A stretch of DNA of 64,000 bases from Magnetovibrio sp. (GCA_028281525.1 JANQJR010000013.1:62001-126000), one strand, 5' to 3'. Positions 26,835 to 35,527 are shown, counted from the stretch's first letter. A program made the numbers and translations. Notes: generated from the sequence alone by a model not told the origin.

Positions 26835-26899
26835 CTTGAATCCAGTAAGCGCCTTCAAACACGGCTTCTCAACAGCCGTGCGGTTTCCCGGATATTTCT
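26835..26899 (-). repeat. Bipartite conserved non-coding element, copy A
   Basis: Two blocks, 26835-26852 (18 bases, identical to copy B) and 26879-26899 (19 of 21 bases identical to copy B), with exactly 26 bases between them in both copies. On the minus strand the spacer forms a perfect seven-base hairpin (CACGGCT / AGCCGTG), and the 18-base block can fold into a small stem with the loop ACTGGATTC. Lies 50-115 bp upstream of the cNMP-fold gene, so a leader RNA element or a regulator site is possible. Copy B is at 30454-30518. Confidence 0.6.
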
Positions 26900-26970
26900 G
26901 GTTTTATTGATTTTAAATCAGATCGATAGGCTGGAAATTGACGCAATTGCGCGGATGGTTTTTGCGGGCC

Positions 26971-27708
26971 TCAGGGGCACTCACCCCGAAACAGTTTCCA
27001 TTCTTCGCAAATCGTTCCGTCAGGCAAGTGACACAAGCTGTGTTCACCCTTGTCGGTCGTGATCAATTCCAGTGTTCCGTTCTGTTCAATGCAGTTGACC
27101 GACGCGGGATTGGCGATGGCGGCGTGACCCGGCTTGAGTATTGGCCCCTGGCTGGGTTTGAAGTCGAGTGTCACACTCTCGCCCGCATTTTCGAACGACA
27201 CACTCAACGCACCAACGGTAATGTCCGGAACCTTCTTTGCACCCAGACCGTAGTGCCGCACCACGGACATCAACAAGCGCTCGGACGGTTTCAGGCCATC
27301 GCGATCGTATCCGGTGTGCATATGAAAGCGTACGAAGGTAAGTGTCAGGAACACCCCGCTCCCCCCTCCCCAATCAAACGTCAAAAGCACGTGTACGCCG
27401 TTGTCCAACCGCCCGAGATGGCGGTATGCGAACGTCCCGCCTTCGGACAATTGGATTTGCGGATCTCCATTTCGGTTTCGTGTGACGTTCTCATTGTACT
27501 GGTTGGTGTCAAAGGCCGCGCCGACATCCAGCGTCACCGTTATGGGCGGCCGGTAGTCCGACAGCCAATTTTGAAAGGCCATGATCAATCCCGGGTGAAT
27601 AGGTTCGCCCTTGTACATAAAGGCCCTGTCCGCTTCCTCAAGCGGCGTCTCGGCCCATGCTAAAGTCGGCACAAACAACAATGAAATCAACAGCAATATC
27701 CGCACCAT
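26971..27708 (-). CDS. Exported protein with C-terminal DUF333 domain
   Basis: 245 residues with a clear signal peptide (MVRILLLISLLFVPTLAWA). The last 45 residues (IANPASVNCIEQNGTLELI, with Cys pair HLPDGTICEEWKLFRGEC) match the DUF333 family of small periplasmic proteins. The middle part is unassigned. Stop-to-start spacing to the upstream small membrane protein gene is one base, so they are co-transcribed with the adenylate cyclase gene. Function unknown. Confidence 0.75.
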   Translation of the reverse strand: MVRILLLISLLFVPTLAWAETPLEEADRAFMYKGEPIHPGLIMAFQNWLSDYRPPITVTLDVGAAFDTNQYNENVTRNRNGDPQIQLSEGGTFAYRHLGRLDNGVHVLLTFDWGGGSGVFLTLTFVRFHMHTGYDRDGLKPSERLLMSVVRHYGLGAKKVPDITVGALSVSFENAGESVTLDFKPSQGPILKPGHAAIANPASVNCIEQNGTLELITTDKGEHSLCHLPDGTICEEWKLFRGECP

Positions 27709-27709
27709 T

Positions 27710-27991
27710 TCATTCCTCTACCTTGCGTTTGGCGTAATCGCGCCACATCAGCGCAAGCGCCAAGCCCGCGGCGAGCATGGCGACCATCGCCCCCACCGGC
27801 ACTGTGAAATAGAGCAGCCAGTGGTATGTCATCAGCCCCATGTCATCCAAAGCCAGACCGACCAGCGCAGGCGCCAGAGGGCTCAAGGCAAATCCACTGC
27901 CGAGCGCGGCAAGGATCCACAGCCGCCTGCGCCACGGATTGTTCTTGTGACCATTCTGGGGGCTATCCTGGGGAGGGACGGTCTGTGTCAT
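27710..27991 (-). CDS. Small two-helix membrane protein
   Basis: 93 residues, two hydrophobic helices (about 25-48 and 56-80, WLLYFTVPVGAMVAMLAAGL) and a basic C-terminus (MWRDYAKRKVEE). No family recognised. The longer in-frame version would overlap the cyclase gene; the ATG at 27991 lies seven bases after the cyclase stop. Probably part of the cyclase-DUF333 operon. Confidence 0.65.
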   Translation of the reverse strand: MTQTVPPQDSPQNGHKNNPWRRRLWILAALGSGFALSPLAPALVGLALDDMGLMTYHWLLYFTVPVGAMVAMLAAGLALALMWRDYAKRKVEE

Positions 27992-27998
27992 GACGAGC

Positions 27999-29657
27999 CT
28001 ACTTGGTTTCGAACACCCACACGCCATCCCAATCCGCGGGTGGCGGTGCCGTGCGCAAGTGTTGGATGCGATCCTGATAGACCTGGGCGGCGCTGTCGCC
28101 GGAAAGCGCGTCGAAGGCCGCCTGGGCTGCGTCCCAATCTTGGGCGCGGTAAGCCTTAAGACCGTTTTGTAAGGACGGTTTCGAATCCGCATCGCTCAAA
28201 AGCTCATAGACGCGGACGGGTTCGTGCTTGCCTTTGACGCGGATCATGTCGATTTCCCGCGCGGCAACGGTGTCTCGGGCAAGCTGGTAAGTGCGCTCCG
28301 AGACCAGGATACGCGTTCCATAGGCTTTGTTGGCGCCTTCCAGGCGCGAGCCCAGATTCACCGGATCCCCCATCACCGTGAAGTTGCGGCTGGCGGTGGA
28401 ACCGATGGTGCCGACGATCATATCGCCGCTGGAGACGCCAATGCGCAGATCTATATCCAAGCCATCCGCCTGCGCGCCCAACTCCGCATGCACGGCGGCG
28501 CGAAAGTCCTTCAAGCGGGACAGTGCATCCACCGCCGCGCGGCAGGCCAAGTCCGCGTGATCTTTCGCATCACAGAACGGCGGGCCCCAATAGGCCATCA
28601 CCGCATCGCCCATGTATTTGTCCACCACGCCTTGGTGGCTGGCGATAGCATCGGTCATATGACCAAAAAAATCGTTGACCATGTCCACCAAAGCATTTGG
28701 CGGCAAGGCCTCGGAAATGGAGGTAAACCCCTTCAAGTCGATGAACATCACCGACATCTCGCGCTTTTCCCCGCCGGGGTTGGTGAATTCGGGGTGTTCC
28801 AACAGGCCCGAAACGATGCGCGGATCCATGTACTTGCCGAAGGTGTCCTTGATGCGCTCCTTGAGGCGCAGGCCATCGACCATGCTGTTGAACGCCTTGC
28901 TCAGGCGGCCGACCTCATCGTGGGTGGTAATCGCGACTTCGGTGTCCAGGTTTCCCGCTTGCACCGCTTCCGCTCCGGCCACCAATTCGCGCACGGCCTG
29001 CACCAGCAAGCGCGTTACGATGGCGGAGAAGAACAGCGACATAAACGTCGCAAACACCGTCAGAACCGTGTTGACCAACAGCAAGTTGCGCTCTTCCATA
29101 TCCGCGTGCCTGACCGCTTCGTCGGTGACGTCGGCCATATAGCCATGCAAGTTGGCGATTTCCCTGTTGATGGCGTCTTGGCGGGTGTTCAACGCTGAAA
29201 CCAACTGGTCGAACTGCCGCCGATCCCATGTTTCACGCGCTTTGAACAATTTCCAGCCATGGGTCTCGAAAGCCTTGTATTCGCGTTCGATGGCGGACAA
29301 ATGTTCGGCCATGACCGCCTCGCCCCCTTCGCGCAAGATCGTGTGGGTATGATCGAAGGCTTTGGCGACTTCGACGCTCAACTTTCGAAAGTGTGCCGTA
29401 TCCGCGGCCAAGGTCTTGGCGTCTTGCGCGGGATCGTTGCTCAACGAAAACAACCGCTGCAACACCACCCCTTGATCCAGCATCATGATGTTGATGCGGG
29501 CCGCCGCCTGGCTGGCCGGCAGGTGGCGTGCGGCGATGGCGCGTAAGTCTTCGCTGATGCCTGACGCCAAATGGATGGAATAGAGCGCCACCGCAGCCAT
29601 CATCAATAGAACCACGGCGGCAATGCCGAAAATCTTTTGTCCGATGTTCAGGTGCAT
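27999..29657 (-). CDS. Membrane class III adenylate/guanylate cyclase with HAMP domain
   Basis: 552 residues. TM1 (about 10-30), a periplasmic four-helix-type sensor (about 31-185), TM2 (about 188-212), HAMP (about 215-265, ELVAGAEAVQAGNLDTEVAI), then the cyclase domain: metal-binding MSVMFIDLKGFTSISEA with the first Asp, DKYMGDAVMAYWG with the second, and RIGVSSGDMIVGTIGS. The C-terminus resembles the tail of other bacterial CyaA-type receptors. Both metal Asp residues are present, so it is likely active. Start 29657 is the first ATG; a GTG nine codons upstream is possible. Confidence 0.88.
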   Translation of the reverse strand: MHLNIGQKIFGIAAVVLLMMAAVALYSIHLASGISEDLRAIAARHLPASQAAARINIMMLDQGVVLQRLFSLSNDPAQDAKTLAADTAHFRKLSVEVAKAFDHTHTILREGGEAVMAEHLSAIEREYKAFETHGWKLFKARETWDRRQFDQLVSALNTRQDAINREIANLHGYMADVTDEAVRHADMEERNLLLVNTVLTVFATFMSLFFSAIVTRLLVQAVRELVAGAEAVQAGNLDTEVAITTHDEVGRLSKAFNSMVDGLRLKERIKDTFGKYMDPRIVSGLLEHPEFTNPGGEKREMSVMFIDLKGFTSISEALPPNALVDMVNDFFGHMTDAIASHQGVVDKYMGDAVMAYWGPPFCDAKDHADLACRAAVDALSRLKDFRAAVHAELGAQADGLDIDLRIGVSSGDMIVGTIGSTASRNFTVMGDPVNLGSRLEGANKAYGTRILVSERTYQLARDTVAAREIDMIRVKGKHEPVRVYELLSDADSKPSLQNGLKAYRAQDWDAAQAAFDALSGDSAAQVYQDRIQHLRTAPPPADWDGVWVFETK

Positions 29658-29687
29658 GTTCCCGGCCTTAACTTTCCACGCCACTGC

Positions 29688-29936
29688 TCAGCGGTTTTCC
29701 CGCTCAGCTTCCGCGAACAACACTATACCCGCCAAGATTGAAGACAAAGCCTTCAAACCATGCGCCAAGCCAAAAGCAATGACGCCATGATGCGCACCCA
29801 GTTGGCCCGAGCGGATATCGCCCCAGATTTCCTGGCCCGCTTCGGCGAACCCGCACACCATCAAGATGATGGCCAGGACCAGTTCGAAGTAAGGGTTGCG
29901 AAGGGCTCGTTCGACTTTTTGAAGGAAACGATGCAT
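29688..29936 (-). CDS. Small membrane protein
   Basis: 82 residues, hydrophobic segments at about 16-36 (FELVLAIILMVCGFAEAG) and 50-73 (AFGLAHGLKALSSILAGIVL). Start 29936 has GGAGCG at a suitable distance. Upstream of the cyclase gene by 30 bp and same strand, so probably in one operon. Function unknown. Confidence 0.6.
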   Translation of the reverse strand: MHRFLQKVERALRNPYFELVLAIILMVCGFAEAGQEIWGDIRSGQLGAHHGVIAFGLAHGLKALSSILAGIVLFAEAERENR

Positions 29937-30085
29937 GGTTCGCTCCATTATCCACGTATGTCGCGTATGCAACCGAATGTGTCGCATTTGCGTCTTTGAT
30001 CACTGTCCCCCCGAGGGACGCCGAGGTCAATGCCACGTATGTTTCTGAGATGTTTCCACGCTCCCCACCGACATATGTAGCCCAT

Positions 30086-30112
30086 AAAAAGGGCGTCTCA
30101 GGACGCCTTTTT
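30086..30112 (-). terminator. Bidirectional hairpin terminator
   Basis: GGCGTC and GACGCC pair around TCAG, flanked by AAAAA on one side and TTTTT on the other, so it can work on both strands. It lies about 50 bp after the stop of the 58-residue gene at 30161. Confidence 0.75.
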
Positions 30113-30160
30113 CGTTCTCTTTCTGTCCTGCGCACCGATCGATGCAAACGTGGCGCAAAT

Positions 30161-30337
30161 TTAATGAAATCCATCGTAGGGATGGCGGTGTGCGTTTTTT
30201 GCGTGATGCAGATAGCCGTAGATCACCCAGGCAATCACGGCGCCGACGATGACCAGCACGCCCAGAATCTGATCCGTGGTCGCGGACTGGCTGAACGTTT
30301 CGGAAATGGAATGCAAAATTTGTTCTTTGGTGCTCAT
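30161..30337 (-). CDS. Single-pass small membrane protein (58 residues)
   Basis: 58 residues: a soluble N-terminus (MSTKEQILHSISETF), one hydrophobic helix (QILGVLVIVGAVIAWVIYGYL) and a His-rich end (HHAKNAHRHPYDGFH). The ribosome site TAGGAGAAG is strong, which supports it as real in spite of its size. The bipartite element copy B lies 117-181 bp upstream. Nothing further can be said on function. Confidence 0.7.
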   Translation of the reverse strand: MSTKEQILHSISETFSQSATTDQILGVLVIVGAVIAWVIYGYLHHAKNAHRHPYDGFH

Positions 30338-30453
30338 GGCTCTTCTCCTACCGGGCGGCTCGGCCACCGCTTCGCTTGCATCGACCGGCCCGGAGGCTGT
30401 CTCCTGAGCCCGATGGGTGCGCGCATCCGCTCCGTGCATCCGCTGGCCCACCG

Positions 30454-30518
30454 CTTGAATCCAGTAAGCGCTTAGAGCCGCCAAGACACAATGGTTCTGC
30501 GGTTTCCGGGATGTTTCT
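30454..30518 (-). repeat. Bipartite conserved non-coding element, copy B
   Basis: Blocks 30454-30471 and 30498-30518 match copy A at 26835-26899 with the same 26-base spacing, while the spacer sequence differs. On the minus strand the 18-base block with its neighbours folds as CGCTT / AAGCG with loop ACTGGATTC. It lies upstream of the 58-residue membrane protein gene. The surrounding stretch 30338-30629 otherwise holds only the tRNA terminator and no supported gene. Confidence 0.6.
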
Positions 30519-30588
30519 AAGAAAATTAATGTGAAAAATCAGAAATCTAAAGCACACCGCCGAGCCAACGACGGCATCGTGCGGAACC

Positions 30589-30621
30589 AAAAAAAACTCC
30601 GCCTTCCCGATGAAGACGGAG
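30589..30621 (-). terminator. Original tRNA-Lys terminator, displaced by the island
   Basis: On the minus strand a ten-base stem (CTCCGTCTTC / GAAGGCGGAG, one G-U) with an ATCGG loop is followed by eight T. It sits eight bases from the 48-bp att copy that preserves the original tRNA 3' half, which is where the terminator of an uninterrupted tRNA-Lys gene would be. Confidence 0.8.
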
Positions 30622-30629
30622 CTTTTAAA

Positions 30630-30677
30630 TTGGTGGGCGCACAAGGACTCGAACCTTGGACCCGCTGATTAAGAGTC
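30630..30677 (-). repeat. attL: duplicated 3' half of tRNA-Lys
   Basis: 48 bases identical to 43844-43891. The tRNA 5' half is absent (the sequence diverges right after the anticodon-stem base), so this is a fragment and not a second tRNA gene. It is the original chromosomal 3' half left behind by integration. Confidence 0.93.
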
Positions 30678-30806
30678 GCATTTTACCCAATGCGATGAAA
30701 TACAACGAACCACGCCACGGCACATATTTTTTCTGCAAAATCAGCAACTTACGCATTGCTGACGCACCACGAACCACGATACAATTCACCATTATACGGG
30801 CGTCGT

Positions 30807-30826
30807 TGGTGCCCATGTGGTGCCCA
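30807..30826 (+). promoter_or_regulatory. Left integrase arm-type repeats
   Basis: TGGTGCCCA occurs twice with an 11-bp period (30807-30815, 30818-30826). The same arrangement is found inside the right end at 43760-43779. An inverted copy (GGGCACCACC) follows directly at 30828-30837. Mirror placement at the two ends is expected for integrase arm sites. Confidence 0.6.
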
Positions 30827-30893
30827 CGGGCACCACCCCCGGTGGCCCGAAACCCGGACGACGCACACGCCCAAACGTTCAAATGGTGACGGC

Positions 30894-32078
30894 ATGCCAC
30901 GACTAACCAAGAAAATGGTGGAAACGGCGGAAATCAAAACCCGCGACTATTTTCTCTGGGACACTGATCAAAAAGGCTTTGGGGTACGCATCCGCCCTTC
31001 CGGCAATCGTATCTACTTCTTTAAATATCGCAGCGCTGATGGAAGGCAACGAAAGTACCGTATCGGCCAGCATGGCAACATCACCGTAGACGAAGCCCGC
31101 AAAGTGGCAAAGCGGATTGCCCTGGATGTTGCCAATGGCGACGATCCCGCCGCCCAACGCACGTCATCGCGTACCGCCCCCACCATGCGGGACCTCTGTG
31201 AACGATATCTTCAAGAGCACGCCGAAACGCACAAAAAGGCCTCAAGCATTCGAAACGACAGAGCCCAAATCAAGAACTGGATACTACCCACCTTAGGTCA
31301 CCACAAAGCAGCTGGGGTGAACCGGGAAGACGTTTCCCGCCTCCACCACTCCATGAATGAGGCCCCCTACCAGGCCAACCGTGTACTTGCCCTTCTGTCG
31401 AAGATGTTCAACTTGGCGGAACTTTGGGGCTGGCGAACTGATGGTTCAAATCCCTGCCGTCACGTTAAGCGCTTCAAAGAGGACAAACGCAGCAGGTATC
31501 TGTCACCAGAGGAACTATCACGCCTCAGTGCAGCTCTGACCGAGACAGAACGCGAGGGTGTGGTTTCACATAGTGTGACAACAGCAATTCGCTTGTTGAT
31601 CCTGACAGGGTGCCGACTCAATGAAATCCTGACGCTGGAGTGGGAGTGGGTGGATTTTGAGAACCAGTGCCTTTTGCTTCCTGACTCCAAAACCGGAGCA
31701 AAGACCGTCCATCTGGGAACAGCCGTACTTGCTTTGCTTTCACAGCAGGCCCAACGAAGCACAGGCCCTTTCGTCATTCCGGGGCAAAAGCTTGGTTCTC
31801 ACTTGATCAACTTGCAAAAGCCTTGGCGCTTGATCCGAAAGCGCGCCGGACTCGATGACGTGCGACTACACGACCTGAGGCACACGTTTGCCAGCTTCGG
31901 TGTCTCAGCCAACCTCTCCCTACCCATGATTGGTGGACTATTAGGGCATAAAGAAGTTAGCACTACGCAGCGCTATGCACACTTGGCATCTGATCCGCAA
32001 AAAGCTGCAGCTGAACAAATTTCAAGGAGTCTTGCCGCCGCACTGGACGATCAACCTGCCGATGTTATCGTAATCTAA
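30894..32078 (+). CDS. Tyrosine site-specific integrase
   Basis: 394 residues, P4-type integrase. N-terminal DUF4102-like domain (FLWDTDQKGFGVRIRPSG), a SAM-like core-binding domain (about 95-180), and the catalytic domain with Arg in LTGCRLNEILTL, HxxR in HDLRHTFAS, His in LGHKEVS and the nucleophile Tyr in TTQRYAHLA. All catalytic residues are present. Start MPRLTKK at 30894 fits the family; a long upstream extension would read through the arm sites. Drives integration at the adjacent tRNA-Lys. Confidence 0.93.
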   Translation: MPRLTKKMVETAEIKTRDYFLWDTDQKGFGVRIRPSGNRIYFFKYRSADGRQRKYRIGQHGNITVDEARKVAKRIALDVANGDDPAAQRTSSRTAPTMRDLCERYLQEHAETHKKASSIRNDRAQIKNWILPTLGHHKAAGVNREDVSRLHHSMNEAPYQANRVLALLSKMFNLAELWGWRTDGSNPCRHVKRFKEDKRSRYLSPEELSRLSAALTETEREGVVSHSVTTAIRLLILTGCRLNEILTLEWEWVDFENQCLLLPDSKTGAKTVHLGTAVLALLSQQAQRSTGPFVIPGQKLGSHLINLQKPWRLIRKRAGLDDVRLHDLRHTFASFGVSANLSLPMIGGLLGHKEVSTTQRYAHLASDPQKAAAEQISRSLAAALDDQPADVIVI

Positions 32079-32461
32079 GCCCCAAAGAAGTGGATTCAAT
32101 TATAATCCCTCAGCCTTAAAAAAACGTTAAGTTATAGGCCGGTAGGCCATATGTATAATGATTAAACACCCATACCATTCCCTGTGACCATTATCCAGAC
32201 TCGATATGCGCTGTTGAGACTCCCTTACAATTCATCACCTTTCGTATTAATTCCCCCTGGGAATTCAATGACGCCACAGCCCCTATTGCGGACAAAACCA
32301 GCATATAGTCCCGAAAAAATGGCGTGTGCAGTTGGGTGGTATGGCTCTTTCCCGGGTTTGAACCGTCCGCGTCCCACCACAATGCACTTTGAACTTCCCC
32401 CCGCCCCGACATGGAGCGAATGTGGGCCATCCACCCGTTCAAACCACGCGGACACGCAATC
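32079..32461. other. Non-coding gap between integrase and AlpA-like gene
   Basis: AT-rich at its left side, with a small inverted repeat GGCCGGTAGGCC near 32138-32149 and a TATAAT-like stretch just after it, which may be a promoter or an operator for the alpA-rep genes. Frames on either strand lack ribosome sites and family matches. I support no gene here. Confidence 0.4.
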
Positions 32462-32707
32462 ATGCACACGCAACAAAACCACCCCCGGTCATCTGCCCGC
32501 AAAGATGGCAATGTTGAAGAGTTACTCACTCCTAGTGAAGTTGCCGAAATGCTGGGCGTCAAACTACGAACCCTCGAAGCATGGCGTTATCGAGGGGGCG
32601 GCCCCCAATACATCAGAATTTCGCATCGGTGCATTCGCTACCGACCGGAAGATGTGCGCAATTGGTTAAAGGCGCGCGTACGTGCAAGTACGTCTCATGT
32701 TTCCTGA
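32462..32707 (+). CDS. AlpA/excisionase-like helix-turn-helix protein
   Basis: 81 residues. The second half is a winged MerR-like HTH_17 domain: LLTPSEVAEMLGVKLRTLEA, WRYRGGGPQYIRISHRCIRY and EDVRNWLKAR. Proteins of this type act as excisionase/transcription factors in P4-like and satellite elements. Placed between integrase and the replication-type ATPase, the standard order in such elements. The exact start is uncertain (32411 is possible). Confidence 0.82.
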   Translation: MHTQQNHPRSSARKDGNVEELLTPSEVAEMLGVKLRTLEAWRYRGGGPQYIRISHRCIRYRPEDVRNWLKARVRASTSHVS

Positions 32708-32719
32708 CGAGAACAGCAA

Positions 32720-33961
32720 ATGAAACTCTTGAGCGAAACAGACCTTCAGGCATTGCCGGAACCGAAGTGGCTGATTCCAGGCATCATCCCGGAGCGAAGC
32801 TTTGTTGTGATGTACGGGGAGCCTGGTTGCGGTAAAACTTTCGTAGCCTTAAGCATGGCTTTGTCCATTGCCTCGGGACACCAATGGTGCTCGCGAAAGC
32901 CTCTGCAAGCTGATGTCCTGTATATCGCTGGTGAAGGTGCATACGGCCTGAAATTCCGATCCGCCGCCTATAAAAAGAAGAACGCAATTTCAGATGCCGT
33001 TTCAATTCGATACGTTCCCGAGCCCATTCACCTACTGAAAGCGGATAATCAAAGAGAACTGATTGAGGTGTTGAAGGCGGAAGGCTTTTGCCCAGGCCTG
33101 ATCATCTTTGACACTCTGGCCAGGTGTTTTGTCGGTGGTGACGAGAACTCAGCAAAGGACATGGGCCAGGCTGTGGACGGCATCAACAAGCTACAGCAAC
33201 AATTTGGCGCAACGTCTCTGGTCATTCATCACACTGGCAAGGCTGGGTCGTCGGAGCGTGGCTCCAGTGCCTTGCGCGGTGCAGCTGATGTCATGATGTC
33301 CTGCAGCGGAAGCCCTAACGAGTTTGTTCTCCTTTCCTGCGACAAAATGAAGGAAGCCGAGCCCTTTCCGGATCAGGCTTTCCGTACGGATAGGGTTGAA
33401 CTGTCTGGCGGTCGCTCATCACTGTCCCTTTCCCCCTTTGACGGTCCACTGCCAAATAAGTCAGAAGAAGCAGAAGAAAACATTCAAGCTGCGCTGAACG
33501 CTTTGAGAGAGCTCGGTGATGACGGAATCACGAACACCAATTTCTGCGACGCCTTTATGCAGCTAACAGGAAAGTCGAAATCTTCTTTCAATCGTATTTT
33601 GCGCGAATTGAAATCCCGAAAGCTGGTTAACGTGACGGGAAAGGGAAAAGGCGCGCGGTATTTTCCCACCCCAAACGATGGTCAATCGGTGTCAGTGCCA
33701 TCTAAGTGTCATGACACCATCACGACACAAACATTATTGGGTGTCACGTCACCCCCTTCTCTAGGGGGTGACAACGACACCAATGGAAAAAATGAAACCA
33801 ACGAAACGTCCGCCAAAACGTCCAACATTAAATCTTCGGGGCATCATCCCACGAATATCCATCCGTTGCGCCCCACGGGCGTTTCTACGGGCATGGCGGG
33901 CATTTCAAATCGCCCCCCATTTACCCGCCCCACCATGATGAAGGAGAAATCGAATGTATAA
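32720..33961 (+). CDS. AAA_25/RepA-type ATPase (replication helicase-like)
   Basis: 413 residues. RecA-fold domain with Walker A MYGEPGCGKTFVALS (about 30-45), Walker B GLIIFDTLARCF (about 130) and the sensor-like VIHHTGKAG (about 170), matching the AAA_25/RepA helicase family of mobile elements. Residues about 250-310 look like a winged helix (TNTNFCDAFMQLTGKSKSSF), and the last 90 residues are Thr/Asn-rich and probably disordered. No primase domain. It may run replication of the excised island. Its stop overlaps the start of the next gene by eight bases. Confidence 0.82.
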   Translation: MKLLSETDLQALPEPKWLIPGIIPERSFVVMYGEPGCGKTFVALSMALSIASGHQWCSRKPLQADVLYIAGEGAYGLKFRSAAYKKKNAISDAVSIRYVPEPIHLLKADNQRELIEVLKAEGFCPGLIIFDTLARCFVGGDENSAKDMGQAVDGINKLQQQFGATSLVIHHTGKAGSSERGSSALRGAADVMMSCSGSPNEFVLLSCDKMKEAEPFPDQAFRTDRVELSGGRSSLSLSPFDGPLPNKSEEAEENIQAALNALRELGDDGITNTNFCDAFMQLTGKSKSSFNRILRELKSRKLVNVTGKGKGARYFPTPNDGQSVSVPSKCHDTITTQTLLGVTSPPSLGGDNDTNGKNETNETSAKTSNIKSSGHHPTNIHPLRPTGVSTGMAGISNRPPFTRPTMMKEKSNV

Positions 33962-34367
33962 CGGTCAACCATACCGACAGCCTGAAAAACATATCCCCAA
34001 GCGTTCCTATCTTTTAGCGGCGGCATCAAGCTTTCTTCACAAAGGCGGGTTTATCAGTTTTGCCAATAATCGATTTTTTGATGTTAAGCCGCCCAACCCA
34101 GGGAAATACGAAGTAGTTAATGAGATCTGGAGAGTTGCAAGTAACTTCAGAAATCATCGCTTCGTCAAATCTGCCTTAAGAACCGAGACGGTTTCAGCTG
34201 CAGAATTAGCCGCTCACTGGGGTGTGCTTGAAACTGAGATTATTCGCCTGATTGTTAATCGGAAAATTGGGGGTGTACATATATGTAAGAGTTTAAGAGC
34301 CGCCGCAGAATGGAGGTGTTCAAAATCCCTCATGCATGATCTAGGGGGGATAATAGATGCGGCTTGA
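33954..34367 (+). CDS. Uncharacterised island protein
   Basis: 137 residues, soluble, basic. Residues about 75-110 (TVSAAELAAHWGVLETEIIR) could be an HTH-like segment, reminiscent of helix-turn-helix packing but too weak to name. The start overlaps the ATPase gene and the stop overlaps the next gene, so it belongs to the same transcript. Function unknown. Confidence 0.55.
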   Translation: MYNGQPYRQPEKHIPKRSYLLAAASSFLHKGGFISFANNRFFDVKPPNPGKYEVVNEIWRVASNFRNHRFVKSALRTETVSAAELAAHWGVLETEIIRLIVNRKIGGVHICKSLRAAAEWRCSKSLMHDLGGIIDAA

Positions 34368-34713
34368 TGAATACTATGCGCTTTTGCAAAAAGCTCTCGC
34401 ATCTCCGTTCGGAGTGGTCGTGGATGCTAGTGAGCCCTATGCCGCGCGGTGCATCCGGCGCAGGTTCTATTACATTCGGGAGAGCGCTCGCCAGCAAGGC
34501 GACACATCGTTCGATAAACTCAGCTTCTTTGTGATGGGCAATGGGGAAGTCTGGATTGTGAAGCGGGATATCCTCGCCCCCAGATCAACAGAGGACGGAT
34601 ACCCCGTAGTGGGAACGCGGGAAGTCCAACCCGGAGAAATTCCTGAACGGTTCACGCCGCGCGGCAAAGGGAAACCCCGCCCCCGCCGATACATTCCGTT
34701 TGGTTTCTTTTGA
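34357..34713 (+). CDS. Uncharacterised island protein
   Basis: 118 residues. A helical start (DEYYALLQKALASPFGVVV) and a basic, Pro/Arg-rich tail (RFTPRGKGKPRPRRYIPF) that suggests nucleic-acid contact. Overlaps the previous gene by 11 bases. No family recognised. Confidence 0.55.
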   Translation: MRLDEYYALLQKALASPFGVVVDASEPYAARCIRRRFYYIRESARQQGDTSFDKLSFFVMGNGEVWIVKRDILAPRSTEDGYPVVGTREVQPGEIPERFTPRGKGKPRPRRYIPFGFF

Positions 34714-34733
34714 ATTCGTTTGTTTTCTTAACG

Positions 34734-35075
34734 TTATTCATCTGATGATCGCGGAATATCCAGGGAGTCCGTCATTTCCATGACCATGTATGGGTTTGCG
34801 CGCTGAAAACAACGCTCAATATATCCAACGATCCATTGGAATTTGTTCTCTGGAACTACATGTACCCCTGTTTCCTGCCTGTGCACGACCCACATACCCA
34901 TTGCGCAACCTATATTCATTGAATGCGTGAGTTGTTCGCCTGCCGGTGAGTGGTCATGAACTAACCCTCCCCATTGCTTATTCAGAACGGCCAGAGCAAG
35001 GTCGTAATCCCTTTGAATGTCACGGGAGAGCTTTTTTCGTATCTTAACCGCAGGCTCATCAAACAATCCAAACAT
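34734..35075 (-). CDS. Uncharacterised island protein
   Basis: 113 residues, no signal or membrane helix. Faces the preceding replication-type operon, with only 20 bp between the stops. The sequence (DIQRDYDLALAVLNKQWGG) is helical and without a known motif. A weak ribosome site is present (GGAGG overlaps the region just before the ATG). Confidence 0.55.
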   Translation of the reverse strand: MFGLFDEPAVKIRKKLSRDIQRDYDLALAVLNKQWGGLVHDHSPAGEQLTHSMNIGCAMGMWVVHRQETGVHVVPENKFQWIVGYIERCFQRANPYMVMEMTDSLDIPRSSDE

Positions 35076-35120
35076 GATGCCTCCTACTCATCTTGATGTT
35101 CATGTCACGCAATAAGCCAA

Positions 35121-35405
35121 CTACTTTTTGACATCAATGCCGATAGTATTTTGCGGCAGAGGGACTTGTTTCACCTCAACCAGTATTCCGTTGCGAAAAA
35201 TCGAATGAATTGTCGTGTAATCGCAATAGTAAGTTTCCGTATCTTCTTTCGCACCAACAAGCACAGCCTGAGTCAGGTTTGCTGAGATGCATTTCGACTT
35301 ATACTCATCAACAGTCATGCCCAGTTTTGGCTCAAAAAGAAAACCACAAGCCACACATAGAAATCCCGTACTTACCAAAACCCCAAACATCTTCAATTTG
35401 CTCAT
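35121..35405 (-). CDS. Small exported protein, possible lipoprotein
   Basis: 94 residues. Hydrophobic N-terminus (MFGVLVSTGFLCVACGFLF) with a Cys that could be a lipobox, although the -3 residue is not typical. The mature part contains two further Cys. Same strand as the previous gene, 45 bp apart. No family recognised. Confidence 0.5.
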   Translation of the reverse strand: MSKLKMFGVLVSTGFLCVACGFLFEPKLGMTVDEYKSKCISANLTQAVLVGAKEDTETYYCDYTTIHSIFRNGILVEVKQVPLPQNTIGIDVKK

Positions 35406-35527
35406 AAACGCCCCCAGTCATTAACCTGCATGGCAGTTCAGAACCACGCATAAGCAACCGCATACTGCAATCCGAATATGTATTATAGTACATAGCCGGC
35501 CACAGCCAATATCTGTTCCATCAGGGA

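Noticed and set aside
30630..30677. Possible second tRNA-Lys gene
   Set aside because: Only the 3' part is present; the 5' acceptor strand and D-arm are missing, so it is an att remnant.
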